Shown here piece after piece: positions 9,106 to 18,701 of a DNA stretch of 64,000 nt; position 1 is the stretch's first letter, and the number at the start of each line of letters is the position of its first letter. The stretch spans positions 3,224,001 through 3,288,000 of the forward strand of contig NZ_CP137134.1 in NCBI RefSeq assembly GCF_033095785.1, in the 5' to 3' direction. The notes beneath the pieces are model-generated. The model had not been told where the DNA came from. It saw only the letters and a list, made by a program, of their open reading frames with translations, and did not search any database. The position numbers were made by a program, and so were the translations under genes. Source of the DNA: Nitrosospira sp. Is2 (lineage in GTDB: Bacteria > Pseudomonadota > Gammaproteobacteria > Burkholderiales > Nitrosomonadaceae).

Positions 9106-9406
9106 AATTGCCGTCGCGCTGGCCTACCGCACCGGCGAGTCCGCCCCGCAAGTGGTCGCCAAGGGACGCGGGCTGATTGCGGAAACCATCATCAGCGAGG
9201 CGCGAAGCCATGGTGTTTACGTGCACCAATCGCCGGAACTCGTATCCCTGTTGATGCAAGTGGATCTCGATCAGCATATTCCGCCGCAACTCTACCAGGC
9301 GATCGCGGAATTGCTCGCATGGTTGTATAAAATGGAAACCAGCGGGGATACGCTGCTTTCCCCACACGATCAGCGGGCCGGCATTCCATTCTATCCGCGG
9401 CTCTAA
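9083..9406 (+). CDS. Orphan FlhB C-terminal cytoplasmic domain protein
   Basis: 107 residues matching only the cytoplasmic C-terminal domain of FlhB/YscU: EIAVALAYRTGESAPQVVAKG, then IISEARSHGVYVHQSPELVSLL, then IPPQLYQAIAELLAWLYKM. It lacks the membrane part and the autocleavage NPTH loop, whose equivalent place reads HHPPEIAVAL. Such stand-alone proteins (FhlB/YlxH-like) can replace or modulate the FlhB C-domain in some bacteria. It overlaps the upstream FliK-like gene, so the two are probably made together. Confidence 0.85.
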   Translation: MTKHHPPEIAVALAYRTGESAPQVVAKGRGLIAETIISEARSHGVYVHQSPELVSLLMQVDLDQHIPPQLYQAIAELLAWLYKMETSGDTLLSPHDQRAGIPFYPRL

Positions 9407-9585
9407 TCGGGGTTTGCCCGTTCCGCCCATCTTCCCGCTACCTGAGTGACCTCAATGTTTACGGAGATTTCGCCACTGGCATTCTGCCGGGATGTATGAG
9501 GAAAAGAGGTTTCGCTTCAGCAGGACGCGAGGTCGGCGTGGTCCATACCTATACCAAGAGGAAGAGGGATGATGCCAGTTGCCGG

Positions 9586-9924
9586 TCAGACCGGCATATT
9601 CATGATGTCCTGATACGCCGTGACCAGTTTATTACGCACCTGCACAGTATATTGAAAAGATATCGAGGCCTTTTGCAGTGAAATCATCGCATCGGTCAGG
9701 TTGGCCTCCGGCGCGCCCAGCTCAAATTCGCGTCCAAGCCTGGCGGCATGCTGCTGCGCATTATTCACCTGATCCAGCGACCGTTTGAGGACTGCGCTGA
9801 AATCGACCCCAGCTTCACCCTGATTTTCCTGCAGGCCTGTCGAGGTGCCGGGCGCTTTGCCCGCGGCGAGGGCCGCGCCTGTTCTCAACTGGGCAAGCAT
9901 CGAATCGATTTTCGATATTTCCAT
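9586..9924 (-). CDS. fliE: Flagellar hook-basal body adaptor
   Basis: FliE links the MS-ring to the proximal rod and is the first rod-type protein exported. 112 residues, normal length. The N-terminus is MEISKIDSMLAQLR. The conserved C-terminal half has VDFSAVLKRSLDQVN and ends SFQYTVQVRNKLVTAYQDIM. It is transcribed away from fliF, leaving a 217-base shared upstream region that should hold divergent promoters. The 180 bases between the flhB-like gene and the fliE stop contain nothing recognised. Confidence 0.95.
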   Translation of the reverse strand: MEISKIDSMLAQLRTGAALAAGKAPGTSTGLQENQGEAGVDFSAVLKRSLDQVNNAQQHAARLGREFELGAPEANLTDAMISLQKASISFQYTVQVRNKLVTAYQDIMNMPV

Positions 9925-10141
9925 GCGCTCTTATCTATTATTTTTTGGGAGGCATGCAAGATAACATCGAGCAGCGGTGAGCTGATTGCGGAAAAGGGTA
10001 AAAAACCCGTTTCTTTTCGCGGCATTGAACTGATGGCGCGGGACGATAATGCCGCGTATCAGCCAGGATGCCGAGCCAACCTTATATGACACACAACTGC
10101 CACCACGTCGAGATCCAAAATGAAGCCACGGCGGGCACCTC

Positions 10142-11848
10142 ATGGCGGTAGTCGCGGAAGCGGTCACCGCAAGTAGTGTCCAGGGTCAGGTTCAGAGTTT
10201 CCTGGCCCGGATGTCTAGCCAGCAGAAGATGGGGCTGATGCTGGCGGTTTCCGCGATCGTGGCGCTGCTGGCGGGTGGCTGGCTGTGGACGCAGGCGCCT
10301 GAGTACAAGGTTCTGTTCAGTAACATATCCGATCGCGACGGAGGGGCAATCATCGCATCCCTCCAGCAAATGAACGTTCCTTACAAATTCGCCGACGGCG
10401 GCGGTGCGATCCTGGTGCCGGCCAATCAGGTACACGATATTCGTCTCAAGCTCGCATCGCAAGGCCTGCCCAAGGGAGGACTGGTGGGTTTCGAGCTGAT
10501 GGAGACCCAGAAGTTCGGGACCAGCCAATTCCTTGAACAGGTTAATTTTCAGAGGGCGCTCGAAGGAGAACTTGCCCGGTCGATTCAGGCGCTGGCTGCT
10601 GTCAGCAGCGCTCGGGTTCATCTGGCCATTCCCAAGCAGTCTGTGTTTGTACGCGAACAGCAGCGTCCAAGCGCATCCGTGCTGGTGAACCTCTATCCGG
10701 GACGCGCGCTCGAGCCGCAGCAGGTGAATTCGGTCATTCATCTGATATCAAGCAGTGTTCCCAATCTCCCCCTGAAAAATGTCACGGTAGTGGATCAGCA
10801 CGGCGAGCTGTTAAGCAAGATTGATGACTCAAGCGCGAATACGGGCCTTGACCCGAGCCAGCTGAAGTACGTGCAGGCCCTGGAGCAGAGTTATATCAAA
10901 CGTATCGAGACGATTCTGATTCCGATCGTGGGGCAGGAGAATGTACGCGCCCAGGTTGCCGCGGATGTCGACTTCTCGCAATCAGAGCAAACGGACGAGA
11001 TCTACAAGCCGAACCAGAACCCCAATGATTCAGCCGTGCGCAGCCAGCAAACGTCCGAATCCAGCAGTGTGGGCCAGACTGAGGGCGGGGTGCCGGGAGC
11101 CGTTTCAAATCAGCCGCCGGAGCCCGCAACCGCGCCGATCACTACCCCGCCGCCCCGCACGGTTCCGCCTCCCAATCCGAACGCGCCCCCTGGTCCGAAC
11201 ACCGCCCAGCCTCCCGTGGAAGCGCCGCCTCCCCCTCCGACGCCATCCACCAGCAACCGCAAGGATGCGACCACGAATTATGAAGTGGACAAGACCATCC
11301 AGCATATACGCAAGCCCGTGGGTGGAATAAAAAGGCTGTCGGTAGCGGTGGTGGTCAACTACCGCAAGGTTACGGACCAGACCGAGGGAGGCGGCAGCCA
11401 GCCGCTGACCGAGGCGGAAAAGACCCAGATCACTGACTTGGTGAAAGAGGCCATGGGGTACAACCGGGAGCGTGGCGATACCTTGAATGTCGTCAACAGC
11501 CCATTCACGGTTACCGGCCCGGAAGCCGTGCCGGAGTTGCCGTTATGGAAACAGCCGGAAATGATTGAGCTTGCCCAGCAGCTCGGGAAGTCGCTGCTTA
11601 TTGGCGGCCTGGTTTTGTATCTGGTGCTGGGCGTGTTGCGCCCGTCCCTGAAGCGCATGAACCAGCCGCCCCCGCCGCTGCTTGCTGAGTCTGCCGACGA
11701 TCAGGATGAGCCGCCGATGATGACTATGAAACCGAATCCGCAAATTTCCAAGCATGAGCAAAACCTGGCCGTGGCCCGGCAACTCGCGAAGGATGATCCC
11801 AAACTGGTGGCGAGTGTCGTGAAGCAATGGGTGGCCGGCCGTGAATGA
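10142..11848 (+). CDS. fliF: Flagellar MS-ring protein
   Basis: Builds the inner-membrane MS-ring on which switch and export apparatus assemble. 568 residues. A first membrane helix lies about residues 36-54. The ring-building (YscJ-like) part follows, with YKVLFSNISDRDGGAI and the VPANQVHDIRLKLASQGLP motif. A second helix lies about 475-492 and the cytoplasmic tail that binds FliG follows (ending DPKLVASVVKQWV). An unusually long Pro-rich linker occupies about residues 320-375. Start ATG at 10142. It overlaps fliG by eight bases. It heads a long same-strand run, fliF to fliR. Confidence 0.97.
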   Translation: MAVVAEAVTASSVQGQVQSFLARMSSQQKMGLMLAVSAIVALLAGGWLWTQAPEYKVLFSNISDRDGGAIIASLQQMNVPYKFADGGGAILVPANQVHDIRLKLASQGLPKGGLVGFELMETQKFGTSQFLEQVNFQRALEGELARSIQALAAVSSARVHLAIPKQSVFVREQQRPSASVLVNLYPGRALEPQQVNSVIHLISSSVPNLPLKNVTVVDQHGELLSKIDDSSANTGLDPSQLKYVQALEQSYIKRIETILIPIVGQENVRAQVAADVDFSQSEQTDEIYKPNQNPNDSAVRSQQTSESSSVGQTEGGVPGAVSNQPPEPATAPITTPPPRTVPPPNPNAPPGPNTAQPPVEAPPPPPTPSTSNRKDATTNYEVDKTIQHIRKPVGGIKRLSVAVVVNYRKVTDQTEGGGSQPLTEAEKTQITDLVKEAMGYNRERGDTLNVVNSPFTVTGPEAVPELPLWKQPEMIELAQQLGKSLLIGGLVLYLVLGVLRPSLKRMNQPPPPLLAESADDQDEPPMMTMKPNPQISKHEQNLAVARQLAKDDPKLVASVVKQWVAGRE

Positions 11849-12839
11849 GGAAGGCATTCATAAAAGCGCGGTTTTGCTTTTGTCGATAGGCGAGGAACAG
11901 GCGGTGCAAGTATTGAAGCACCTGAGTCAACTGGAAGTGCAGAAACTTGGCGCCGCGATGGCCAAAGTCAAAAACCTCAACGTGGGGCAGATCGATGCCG
12001 TACTCAGCGATTTTTGCAGCCGCGTGGTAGCGGAGCCGCTTTTTCTGGACCTGGATCCGGAAAGTTATGCGCGCACGGTACTTGAAAGAGCGTTGGGCGA
12101 AGACAAGTCCACCGACAACATCAGCCGTATTCTTGAAGGCCAGGATACGAGCGGCATCGAGGGACTCAAATGGGTGGATTCCCAATCCGTGGCGGAGCTC
12201 ATCAAGGGAGAGCACCCGCAGATAATCGCGACCATCCTGGTGCATCTCGACCGTGCGCAGGCGAGCGATATTCTGGGCTTGCTTGCCGAGCAGTTGCGTA
12301 ACGATGTGCTGCTGCGCATCGCCACGCTGGAAGGAATTCAACCATCGGCGCTGCGCGAGCTCAATACCGTGCTGACCGACCTGCTGTCCGGCAGCGAAAA
12401 TATCAACAAAAGCTCCGTAGGGGGCATCCGGACAGCCGCGGAGATCATCAATTTCATGGGCAGCGCGGCTGAGACCGCTGTTCTGGATAATTTGCGCGAA
12501 TTCGACGCGGAGCTGGCACAGAAAATAATGGACCAGATGATCGTGTTTGAAAACCTGATGGACATCGACGATCGCGGCATCCAGTTGCTGCTGCGCGAGA
12601 TTCAATCCGACGCGCTGGTCATAGCGCTGAAGGGCGCGGCGTGGGAATTGCGCGAAAAAATATTCAAGAATATGTCGAAACGGGCGTCTGACATGATGCG
12701 TGAGGATCTGGAAGCCATGGGGCCGGTCAGGGTGAGTGAGGTCGAGGCCCAGCAGAAGCAGATCCTGCAGGTCGTCAGACGGCTTGCGGACGACGGCCAG
12801 CTCGTTTTTGGCGGCAAGAACGAAGAAAGTTATGTGTGA
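11841..12839 (+). CDS. fliG: Flagellar motor switch protein FliG
   Basis: Rotor protein that binds the FliF tail and couples stator movement to rotation. 332 residues, standard length. Three armadillo-like domains are visible: N-terminal (KSAVLLLSIGEEQAVQVLKHLS), middle with the EHPQIIATILVHLD motif (about residues 120-133), and C-terminal torque helix with EIQSDALVIALKGA and KRASDMMREDLEAMG. The charged residues of the torque helix are kept. It starts within the end of fliF, so the two are translationally coupled. Confidence 0.97.
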   Translation: MNEEGIHKSAVLLLSIGEEQAVQVLKHLSQLEVQKLGAAMAKVKNLNVGQIDAVLSDFCSRVVAEPLFLDLDPESYARTVLERALGEDKSTDNISRILEGQDTSGIEGLKWVDSQSVAELIKGEHPQIIATILVHLDRAQASDILGLLAEQLRNDVLLRIATLEGIQPSALRELNTVLTDLLSGSENINKSSVGGIRTAAEIINFMGSAAETAVLDNLREFDAELAQKIMDQMIVFENLMDIDDRGIQLLLREIQSDALVIALKGAAWELREKIFKNMSKRASDMMREDLEAMGPVRVSEVEAQQKQILQVVRRLADDGQLVFGGKNEESYV

Positions 12840-12885
12840 GTAATATTCGCGCTCCGATAAGGAAACCTCTCAAGGGATTGCCCGA

Positions 12886-13599
12886 ATGAGATCGAAGGCC
12901 AGCCGCATTATCCCGAAAGGGCAGTTCTCCACTTATCGCCACTGGGAGATGGATGCCTTTGAGCAGCCGTTACCCGCGCCCGTGTCCCCATCTGCACCTA
13001 CGCCCGACGACCGTCCGGGCGGGCAAGGCGAGGATGAGCACGTCCCGGCTCACGTCACCATGTCCCTGCCTACAGTTGACGAAATCGAACGAATGCATTT
13101 GCAGGCGCAGGACGAAGGATATGCGGCGGGATATGAGGCGGGCCGGGAGACGGGCTTGAAGGCGGGCAGGGAGCACGCCGAAGCCGAGGCCATGAAATTG
13201 CAAGCCCTGCTCCGCAGCTTCGATCAGGCTCTGGCTGATGCCGATCAGGCGATCGGCCACGATCTGCTTACGCTTGCCCTCACTCTTGCCAAGCAGATGG
13301 TGCGCGAGGCGCTACGGATCAAGCCCGAGCTGGTCTGCTCGATTGTGCGCGAATGCCTGCGGCAAGAGCCCGCGTTCAGTCAGCCGGCGCAACTCCTGCT
13401 GCATCCTGAAGATGCTGTGCTGGTGCGGGAGCATATGGGCCACGAGCTGAACGATTGCGGGATTTCGGTCGATCCCCAGTTGGAGCGGGGCGGGTGCCGG
13501 GTCAAGATCGGCAACGGTCATATCGACGCCGTGATGGCCACACGCTGGAATCTCATTGCCCGGGCATTGGGTCAGCATGATGACTGGCTGGAACGATAA
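12886..13599 (+). CDS. fliH: Flagellar assembly protein FliH
   Basis: Regulator and stator-like partner of the export ATPase FliI. 237 residues. The characteristic GxxxG-rich helix is visible around residue 80 (GYAAGYEAGRETGLKAGREH). It is followed by a C-terminal domain with LALTLAKQMVREAL and the closing GGCRVKIGNGHIDA. The N-terminal third is Pro-rich. It overlaps the longest possible fliI frame. Order and length are as in other betaproteobacteria. Confidence 0.93.
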   Translation: MRSKASRIIPKGQFSTYRHWEMDAFEQPLPAPVSPSAPTPDDRPGGQGEDEHVPAHVTMSLPTVDEIERMHLQAQDEGYAAGYEAGRETGLKAGREHAEAEAMKLQALLRSFDQALADADQAIGHDLLTLALTLAKQMVREALRIKPELVCSIVRECLRQEPAFSQPAQLLLHPEDAVLVREHMGHELNDCGISVDPQLERGGCRVKIGNGHIDAVMATRWNLIARALGQHDDWLER

Positions 13600-13600
13600 G

Positions 13601-15013
13601 ATGCAAGCGCCGACTCATGCCGAGCAGTGGCGCAGCTTTCTCGGAGGCTGCGGCGACTTGGCGGCGACTACCGCGCCCTTTCAGCTGTCAGGCAGCCTTA
13701 CCCGGGTAACCGGACTGATCATGGAAGCATCAGGACTTCGCCTCGGGGTGGGTAACGGCTGCACGGTTCTGATGCCCGATGGCAAAAATGTAGAGGCAGA
13801 GGTGGTCGGGTTTCATGGCGACCGGCTTTATCTGATGCCGGCGAATGATGTGCGGGGACTGTCACCCGGAGCCAAGGTCATCCCGTGGGATCATGCCGGG
13901 GCGTCCCCTGTGCCTGGCGATTCCCGTCAGCGACGCCGCCGGGCTTCGGACCAGGTTAGAAGGTTTCCCGTGGGCGACGGGCTACTGGGCAGGGTAGTCG
14001 ACGGAGCGGGCCGCCCGCTTGACGGTCTTGGCGCGCTAAAGGCGGAGCATTACGCCCCACTTACGAACCAGCCCATCAACCCGCTCGATCGCGCCCCGAT
14101 CAGTCAGGTGCTGGATGTAGGCGTGCGCGCCATCAATGCGCTGCTCACCGTTGGAAGAGGTCAGCGCATGGGCCTGTTTGCCGGGTCCGGGGTGGGGAAA
14201 AGCGTCCTGCTGGGCATGATGGCGCGCTATACCAGCGCGGACGTGATCGTTGTCGGCCTGATTGGCGAGCGGGGTCGGGAGGTTAAGGATTTCATCGAGC
14301 AAATCCTGGGACCCGAAGGATTGGCTCGCTCGGTGGTAGTTGCTGCGCCGGCCGATACCCTGCCCCTGGTACGACTGCAGGGCGCTTCCTACGCGACATC
14401 CATTGCGGAATATTTTCGGGATCAGGGCAAGAATGTGCTGCTGATCATGGATTCCCTTACGCGCTACGCAATGGCGCAGCGCGAGATTGCGTTGGCCATC
14501 GGCGAACCCCCCGCCACAAAAGGATATCCACCGTCAGTGTTCGCCAGGTTGCCTCAGCTGGTCGAACGGGCAGGGAACGGCCTCAGCGGGAGCGGTTCCA
14601 TCACTGCTTTCTACACGGTTTTGACTGAGGGGGATGATCAGCAGGATCCCATCGCGGACGCGGCCCGCGCGATCCTGGATGGACATGTGGTGCTTTCGCG
14701 CCAGCTGGCGGAAAGCGGCCATTACCCTGCCATCGATATTGAAGCTTCGATTAGCCGAGCCATGACGAGCCTTATCTCCCCGGAGTATTTCGAGCAGGTA
14801 CGCGGCTTCAAGCAGCTCTATTCGCGTTATCAGCGCTCGCGCGACCTTATCAGTGTGGGCGCATATTCCCCGGGGAGCGATCCTTTGCTCGATCGCGCGA
14901 TTGCGCTGTATCCCCAACTTGAATTGTTCCTGCAGCAGAGCATGCTGGAACGGGCAGGATATGCGGAGAGTGCCGCCAGACTGGGGGCATTGATCGCCCC
15001 CGGCGCCAATTGA
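13601..15013 (+). CDS. fliI: Flagellum-specific ATP synthase (export ATPase)
   Basis: Hexameric ATPase that drives unfolding and entry of export substrates at the flagellar gate. About 471 residues from the ATG at 13601. The F1-beta-like core is complete: Walker A GLFAGSGVGKSVLLG (near 14175), Walker B region NVLLIMDSLTRYAMAQREIAL, and GEPPATKGYPPSVFARLPQLVERAG. The C-terminal docking domain has YSRYQRSRDLISVGAYSPGSDP. The frame stays open upstream to 13556, with in-frame ATGs at 13580 and 13583. The 13601 start, one base after the fliH stop, is preferred but not proven. Confidence 0.96.
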   Translation: MQAPTHAEQWRSFLGGCGDLAATTAPFQLSGSLTRVTGLIMEASGLRLGVGNGCTVLMPDGKNVEAEVVGFHGDRLYLMPANDVRGLSPGAKVIPWDHAGASPVPGDSRQRRRRASDQVRRFPVGDGLLGRVVDGAGRPLDGLGALKAEHYAPLTNQPINPLDRAPISQVLDVGVRAINALLTVGRGQRMGLFAGSGVGKSVLLGMMARYTSADVIVVGLIGERGREVKDFIEQILGPEGLARSVVVAAPADTLPLVRLQGASYATSIAEYFRDQGKNVLLIMDSLTRYAMAQREIALAIGEPPATKGYPPSVFARLPQLVERAGNGLSGSGSITAFYTVLTEGDDQQDPIADAARAILDGHVVLSRQLAESGHYPAIDIEASISRAMTSLISPEYFEQVRGFKQLYSRYQRSRDLISVGAYSPGSDPLLDRAIALYPQLELFLQQSMLERAGYAESAARLGALIAPGAN

Positions 15014-15026
15014 GGCGTGACTGGAT

Positions 15027-15473
15027 ATGCAAAAAGCTTCCGCCCTGGAAACGTTGATCGAACTGGCGCAGACCCGTACCGACGATGCGGCCCGGCGGCT
15101 GGGCGCGCTAAATGCTACGGGCATGGACATGCGGGCAAAGCTGGCGCTGCTGATGCAGTATTCGGACGAGTACCGCGCGCGTTTTCAGACACTGGCACAG
15201 CAGGGCCTGGCAGGTTCGGATTTGCGCAACTATTACGAATTCCTCAACAAGCTGGATGACGCAATCGTTCAACAACGGGAAGCGCTGACGCTGATGCACA
15301 AACGTGTGGCTGCAGGCGAGACTGACTGGCGGTCGGCCAAACGCGTACTCAACTCATATGATACGCTGGCGCGTCGGCAGACGCGCGTGGAATCAGTGCG
15401 TGCCGCGAGACATGAACAGCGCGAAACGGACGAGCACAACGGCAATACTGTCGGTCGCAAGGACCGCAGCTAG
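15027..15473 (+). CDS. fliJ: Flagellar export chaperone FliJ
   Basis: Coiled-coil protein of the export ATPase complex, like the gamma subunit in F1. 148 residues, the normal size. Two long helices are predicted, rich in Ala, Leu, Arg and Gln: ALETLIELAQTRTDDAARRL at the start and RVLNSYDTLARRQTRVE near the end. It lies 13 bases after fliI. The C-terminal 20 residues are highly charged. Confidence 0.92.
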   Translation: MQKASALETLIELAQTRTDDAARRLGALNATGMDMRAKLALLMQYSDEYRARFQTLAQQGLAGSDLRNYYEFLNKLDDAIVQQREALTLMHKRVAAGETDWRSAKRVLNSYDTLARRQTRVESVRAARHEQRETDEHNGNTVGRKDRS

Positions 15474-15594
15474 GGCCCAATAGAATGAGCGCCGGAGATA
15501 TCTCGTGACATCACTTTAGGATGACCCGTTTATGAAGCCCTTTGCCTTTTACTTACTAAAACCTGAGTTGCATATACGGGTTCGAGGATAAATC

Positions 15595-17109
15595 ATGCTA
15601 TATCCGACAATACTAGGTCCAACTGCTCCCGCCGTAGCAAAAAATGGCTCTCTGGCCATGGATCAGGCATCCGGCGGACAGGCGTCCGGAACGACCGGTT
15701 TCAGCAATCTGCTCGAAAAGGAAATGGACGCGCAACAAAATTTGCCCGGAAAAGCGACAGGAGCGTCTGGCGAACGGGCGGATGCTGCAAGCGAAGCCAA
15801 TAAGGCTGGCGAAGCCGACAACGCCAACGGTCTCCCGGCGGGGGAACCTGATATTGGGAAAGATTTTTCCATTGGCAATGTAGAGACTCAAGCCCGGGGA
15901 AAAATGCCGTTGGGCGCTGGTGCCGCCAGTACGCAAGCCGACGCGTTGCCCCGTCGCGCTAACCGACCCGCCATGCTCCATCCGGATACCCGGTCGCCAT
16001 CAGCCGCAGCCGAAACTCCAATTAAAGGACTCGCCGAAGCTCAAAGCAACGAGGGAGCGGTTGCTCGCGGGGTTTTCAAAACCGGAGATCCGGCGCATGC
16101 CCACACCCATATTGAAGCACATTCACGTGCTGACCAGCAGATCGATGACCCATCTGTTCTTCCGGGGGGCGCGCCACAGATCGAAATAGCGGCTTCCCCC
16201 CCACCGCGCCAGCCGAATGATATTACCGCTATAAATACGGAGCCGGGCGCTGGCGCAGTGGCGGCGGCCGTAGCGGCGGCAGTAGCGACAGATAAAGGAC
16301 CGTTCGCCGCGAACGGGGGGAAGAAGGATCCTGCGATGGCCGCTGTCGATGGTATTCAGCAAAACCCCGGAAAATCCGCTGAAGCGCCGGGAGTATCAAG
16401 GGCGCTCGCTGGGCGCTCGGCCTTCGCGGGAGACAAGCCATTCAGGCTGGATTCAGGTGAGCGACAGGCCGATTTCCGCCAACTGGAACCGGGTGTGCAG
16501 TCGTCCACAATGGCTTTGCAAACCGAACCACTGCGGAAACCGCTGGATTTGTCGCAGCTGCCCCCAAATCTGTCCTTCACCCCAGTGGAGATTCCAGTGG
16601 GATCCCTGCCTGCCGAGGCAGGCCCCGCATCCGCGGCACCCGCTCCGGCGATCGGATTACCGGGCGATATTGCATCCCTGGAGCCTCGACTCGGCGCTGC
16701 CGGCTGGGACAATGCGTTGGGGCAGAAAGTGCTCTGGATGGTTTCCCAGCAGCAGCAGGTGGCGGAATTGAACCTCAACCCACCTGACCTGGGCCCCTTG
16801 CAGGTGGTTTTGTCTATTGACAAGGACGAAGCCAACGCAACGTTTGTCTCGCAGCACGCCGATGTTCGCCAGGCACTGGAAGCGGCGCTCCCCAGACTCA
16901 GGGAGATGATGGCGGAAAGCGGAATCACCTTAAACAGCGCGACTGTCAGCCATGAAGGCGCGCGGCAGCATAGCGGATTTGAACGGCAGGGCCGCCCCGG
17001 CGGAGGGCGCGGCGGCGGAGGCCATGACGCCCGGACGGGTGCATTGGCTGGTACCAGCCGTATCGCGATCGAACCGGGAAGAAGCAGACTGGTGGATACG
17101 TTCGCATAG
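15595..17109 (+). CDS. fliK: Flagellar hook-length control protein
   Basis: Secreted molecular ruler that measures the hook and triggers the substrate switch at FlhB. 504 residues. The long N-terminal region is low complexity, rich in Ala, Gly and Pro, with an alanine run near residues 220-235 (AVAAAVAAAVA). The C-terminal Flg_hook domain is clear, about residues 375-450: QQQQVAELNLNPPDLGPLQV, then ATFVSQHADVRQALEAALPRL, then MAESGITLNSATVS. Start ATG at 15595 has GAGGATAAATC before it. It sits in the usual place between fliJ and fliL. Confidence 0.93.
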   Translation: MLYPTILGPTAPAVAKNGSLAMDQASGGQASGTTGFSNLLEKEMDAQQNLPGKATGASGERADAASEANKAGEADNANGLPAGEPDIGKDFSIGNVETQARGKMPLGAGAASTQADALPRRANRPAMLHPDTRSPSAAAETPIKGLAEAQSNEGAVARGVFKTGDPAHAHTHIEAHSRADQQIDDPSVLPGGAPQIEIAASPPPRQPNDITAINTEPGAGAVAAAVAAAVATDKGPFAANGGKKDPAMAAVDGIQQNPGKSAEAPGVSRALAGRSAFAGDKPFRLDSGERQADFRQLEPGVQSSTMALQTEPLRKPLDLSQLPPNLSFTPVEIPVGSLPAEAGPASAAPAPAIGLPGDIASLEPRLGAAGWDNALGQKVLWMVSQQQQVAELNLNPPDLGPLQVVLSIDKDEANATFVSQHADVRQALEAALPRLREMMAESGITLNSATVSHEGARQHSGFERQGRPGGGRGGGGHDARTGALAGTSRIAIEPGRSRLVDTFA

Positions 17110-17230
17110 TGTCACCAGCGACTCGAAAGCCTGAATTAGGGAGATGGCAAGTCTTTTACCGTTTGTTTCCCGCACTGCTTAAGGATTGTTCGCCTGATAA
17201 TCACGCCAACTCTTCGCAACAGGATGCGTC

Positions 17231-17719
17231 ATGGCAAGTAGACCGAACAAACCTGGTAAGGAAACGAACGATGGCAAGGCGGAAAAAAAATCCGGAAAGG
17301 CAAAGCTGGTCATTATTATCTCGACGGTGTTGTTACTCGTCGGGGCAGGGGGGGGCGCTGCATGGTATTACGCCCGGGGCAGCAACGCGGCTCCCGTCAC
17401 GAAGACACCGGTCTTTCTAAGCCTGGAAACGTTTACTGTCAATCTGGAGCCGGAGAACAGCGATCAACATCTCCAGACCAATTTGACCTTGAAGGTTGGG
17501 GATGACGAAGCGGTGAACACGATCAAACTTCACATGCCGGAGGTACGCAATCGTGTCTTGTTGCTGCTCTCCAGCAAGACAGCCTCGCAGGTGGCCTCAG
17601 TAGAAGGAAAAAGGAAACTCGCCTCCGAGCTGGCCGCCGAGATAAACCAGCCATTCGGCGAGGGAGGCAAGGGCCAGGCGGTTGAAAGCGTGCTTTTCAC
17701 TTCCTTCGTCATCCAGTAA
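17231..17719 (+). CDS. fliL: Flagellar basal body-associated protein FliL
   Basis: Single-pass inner-membrane protein around the motor that supports stator function. 162 residues. A basic cytoplasmic N-terminus is followed by one membrane helix at about residues 29-50 (VIIISTVLLLVGAGGGAAWYY). The periplasmic domain carries the family motifs FLSLETFTVNLEPE and LQTNLTLKV, and the protein ends GQAVESVLFTSFVIQ. Four bases separate it from fliM. Confidence 0.94.
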   Translation: MASRPNKPGKETNDGKAEKKSGKAKLVIIISTVLLLVGAGGGAAWYYARGSNAAPVTKTPVFLSLETFTVNLEPENSDQHLQTNLTLKVGDDEAVNTIKLHMPEVRNRVLLLLSSKTASQVASVEGKRKLASELAAEINQPFGEGGKGQAVESVLFTSFVIQ

Positions 17720-17723
17720 TTCC

Positions 17724-18701
17724 GTGAGCAACGATTTTTTATCCCAGGAAGAGGTAGACGCCCTGCTCAAAGGCGTGGGTGGCGGGCCGGTTCCAACTCA
17801 GCAAAGCGCCCCTTCCTCCGGGTTCCGTCCTTACAATCTGGCGACGCAGGAGCGGATTGTACGTGGACGCATGCCGACGCTCGAAATCATCAACGAGCGC
17901 TTCGCGCGTCTCTTGCGCCTGGGCTTGTTCAATTTCATGCGCCGTAGCGCGAACGTCACCGCCGGGCCTGTCAAAGTCATCAAATTCAGCGAGTTCGTTC
18001 GGCATCTTACGGTCCCAAGCAATTTGAATCTGGTGCATGTCAAGCCCTTGCGGGGCACGTCGCTTTTTGTATTCGACCCTGTCCTGGTATTCCTGGTCGT
18101 CGACAGCCTGTTTGGTGGAGATGGCCGTTTCCAGCCAAAGACGGAGGGCCGCGATTTTACCCAGACTGAGCAACGCATTATCCAGCGCCTGCTTAACCTG
18201 GTGTTTGACAGTTACGGCAAGTCCTGGCATCCGGTGTACCCGATCGAATTCGAGTATGTGCGGGCTGAAACGAATACGCAGTTTGCCAACGTCGCGACCC
18301 CGAATGAAGTCATCGTCACGACTACTTTCGAGGTCAACTTCGGCTCGGTGGTCGGTGAAATGCATATCTGCATGCCTTACTCCATTCTCGAGCCTATCCG
18401 CGACCTGCTGTCCAGCAGCGTTCAGGGCGAGGCGCTGGAAGTGGACAAACGCTGGGTTAGCCGGTTGTCAAAACAGGTGCAATCGGCTGAGGTGACGATG
18501 CTGGTCGATCTGACGCATGTTCAAGTCAGACTCGACCAGATACTCAGCATGCAGATCGGTGACATTATTCCGCTGGATATTCCCGACGTTGTGACCGCCA
18601 GCGTCGATGGGGTCCCGGTAATGGAGTGCCGCTATGGGATTTCCAATGGCCGATATGCGCTTCGTATGGAAAAGATACTCGCATCGGGGATGCACGAATG
18701 A
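17724..18701 (+). CDS. fliM: Flagellar motor switch protein FliM
   Basis: C-ring protein that binds phosphorylated CheY and FliG. 325 residues from the GTG at 17724. This start is chosen because the protein then begins VSNDFLSQEEVDALLKGV, the conserved CheY-P binding N-terminus. The frame is open further upstream only inside fliL. Other marks are RIVRGRMPTLEIINERFARL, the GGxG motif FGGDGR, and a C-terminal SpoA domain. It overlaps fliN by four bases. Confidence 0.96.
   Translation: MSNDFLSQEEVDALLKGVGGGPVPTQQSAPSSGFRPYNLATQERIVRGRMPTLEIINERFARLLRLGLFNFMRRSANVTAGPVKVIKFSEFVRHLTVPSNLNLVHVKPLRGTSLFVFDPVLVFLVVDSLFGGDGRFQPKTEGRDFTQTEQRIIQRLLNLVFDSYGKSWHPVYPIEFEYVRAETNTQFANVATPNEVIVTTTFEVNFGSVVGEMHICMPYSILEPIRDLLSSSVQGEALEVDKRWVSRLSKQVQSAEVTMLVDLTHVQVRLDQILSMQIGDIIPLDIPDVVTASVDGVPVMECRYGISNGRYALRMEKILASGMHE

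Noticed and set aside
11724..12605. 293-codon minus-strand frame across fliF/fliG
   Set aside because: It is antisense to strongly conserved FliG and has low-complexity His/Gln-rich composition.
15570..15600. GGTTCGAGGAT resembling a tRNA T-loop before fliK
   Set aside because: No acceptor stem, anticodon arm or CCA-like end can be folded around it.
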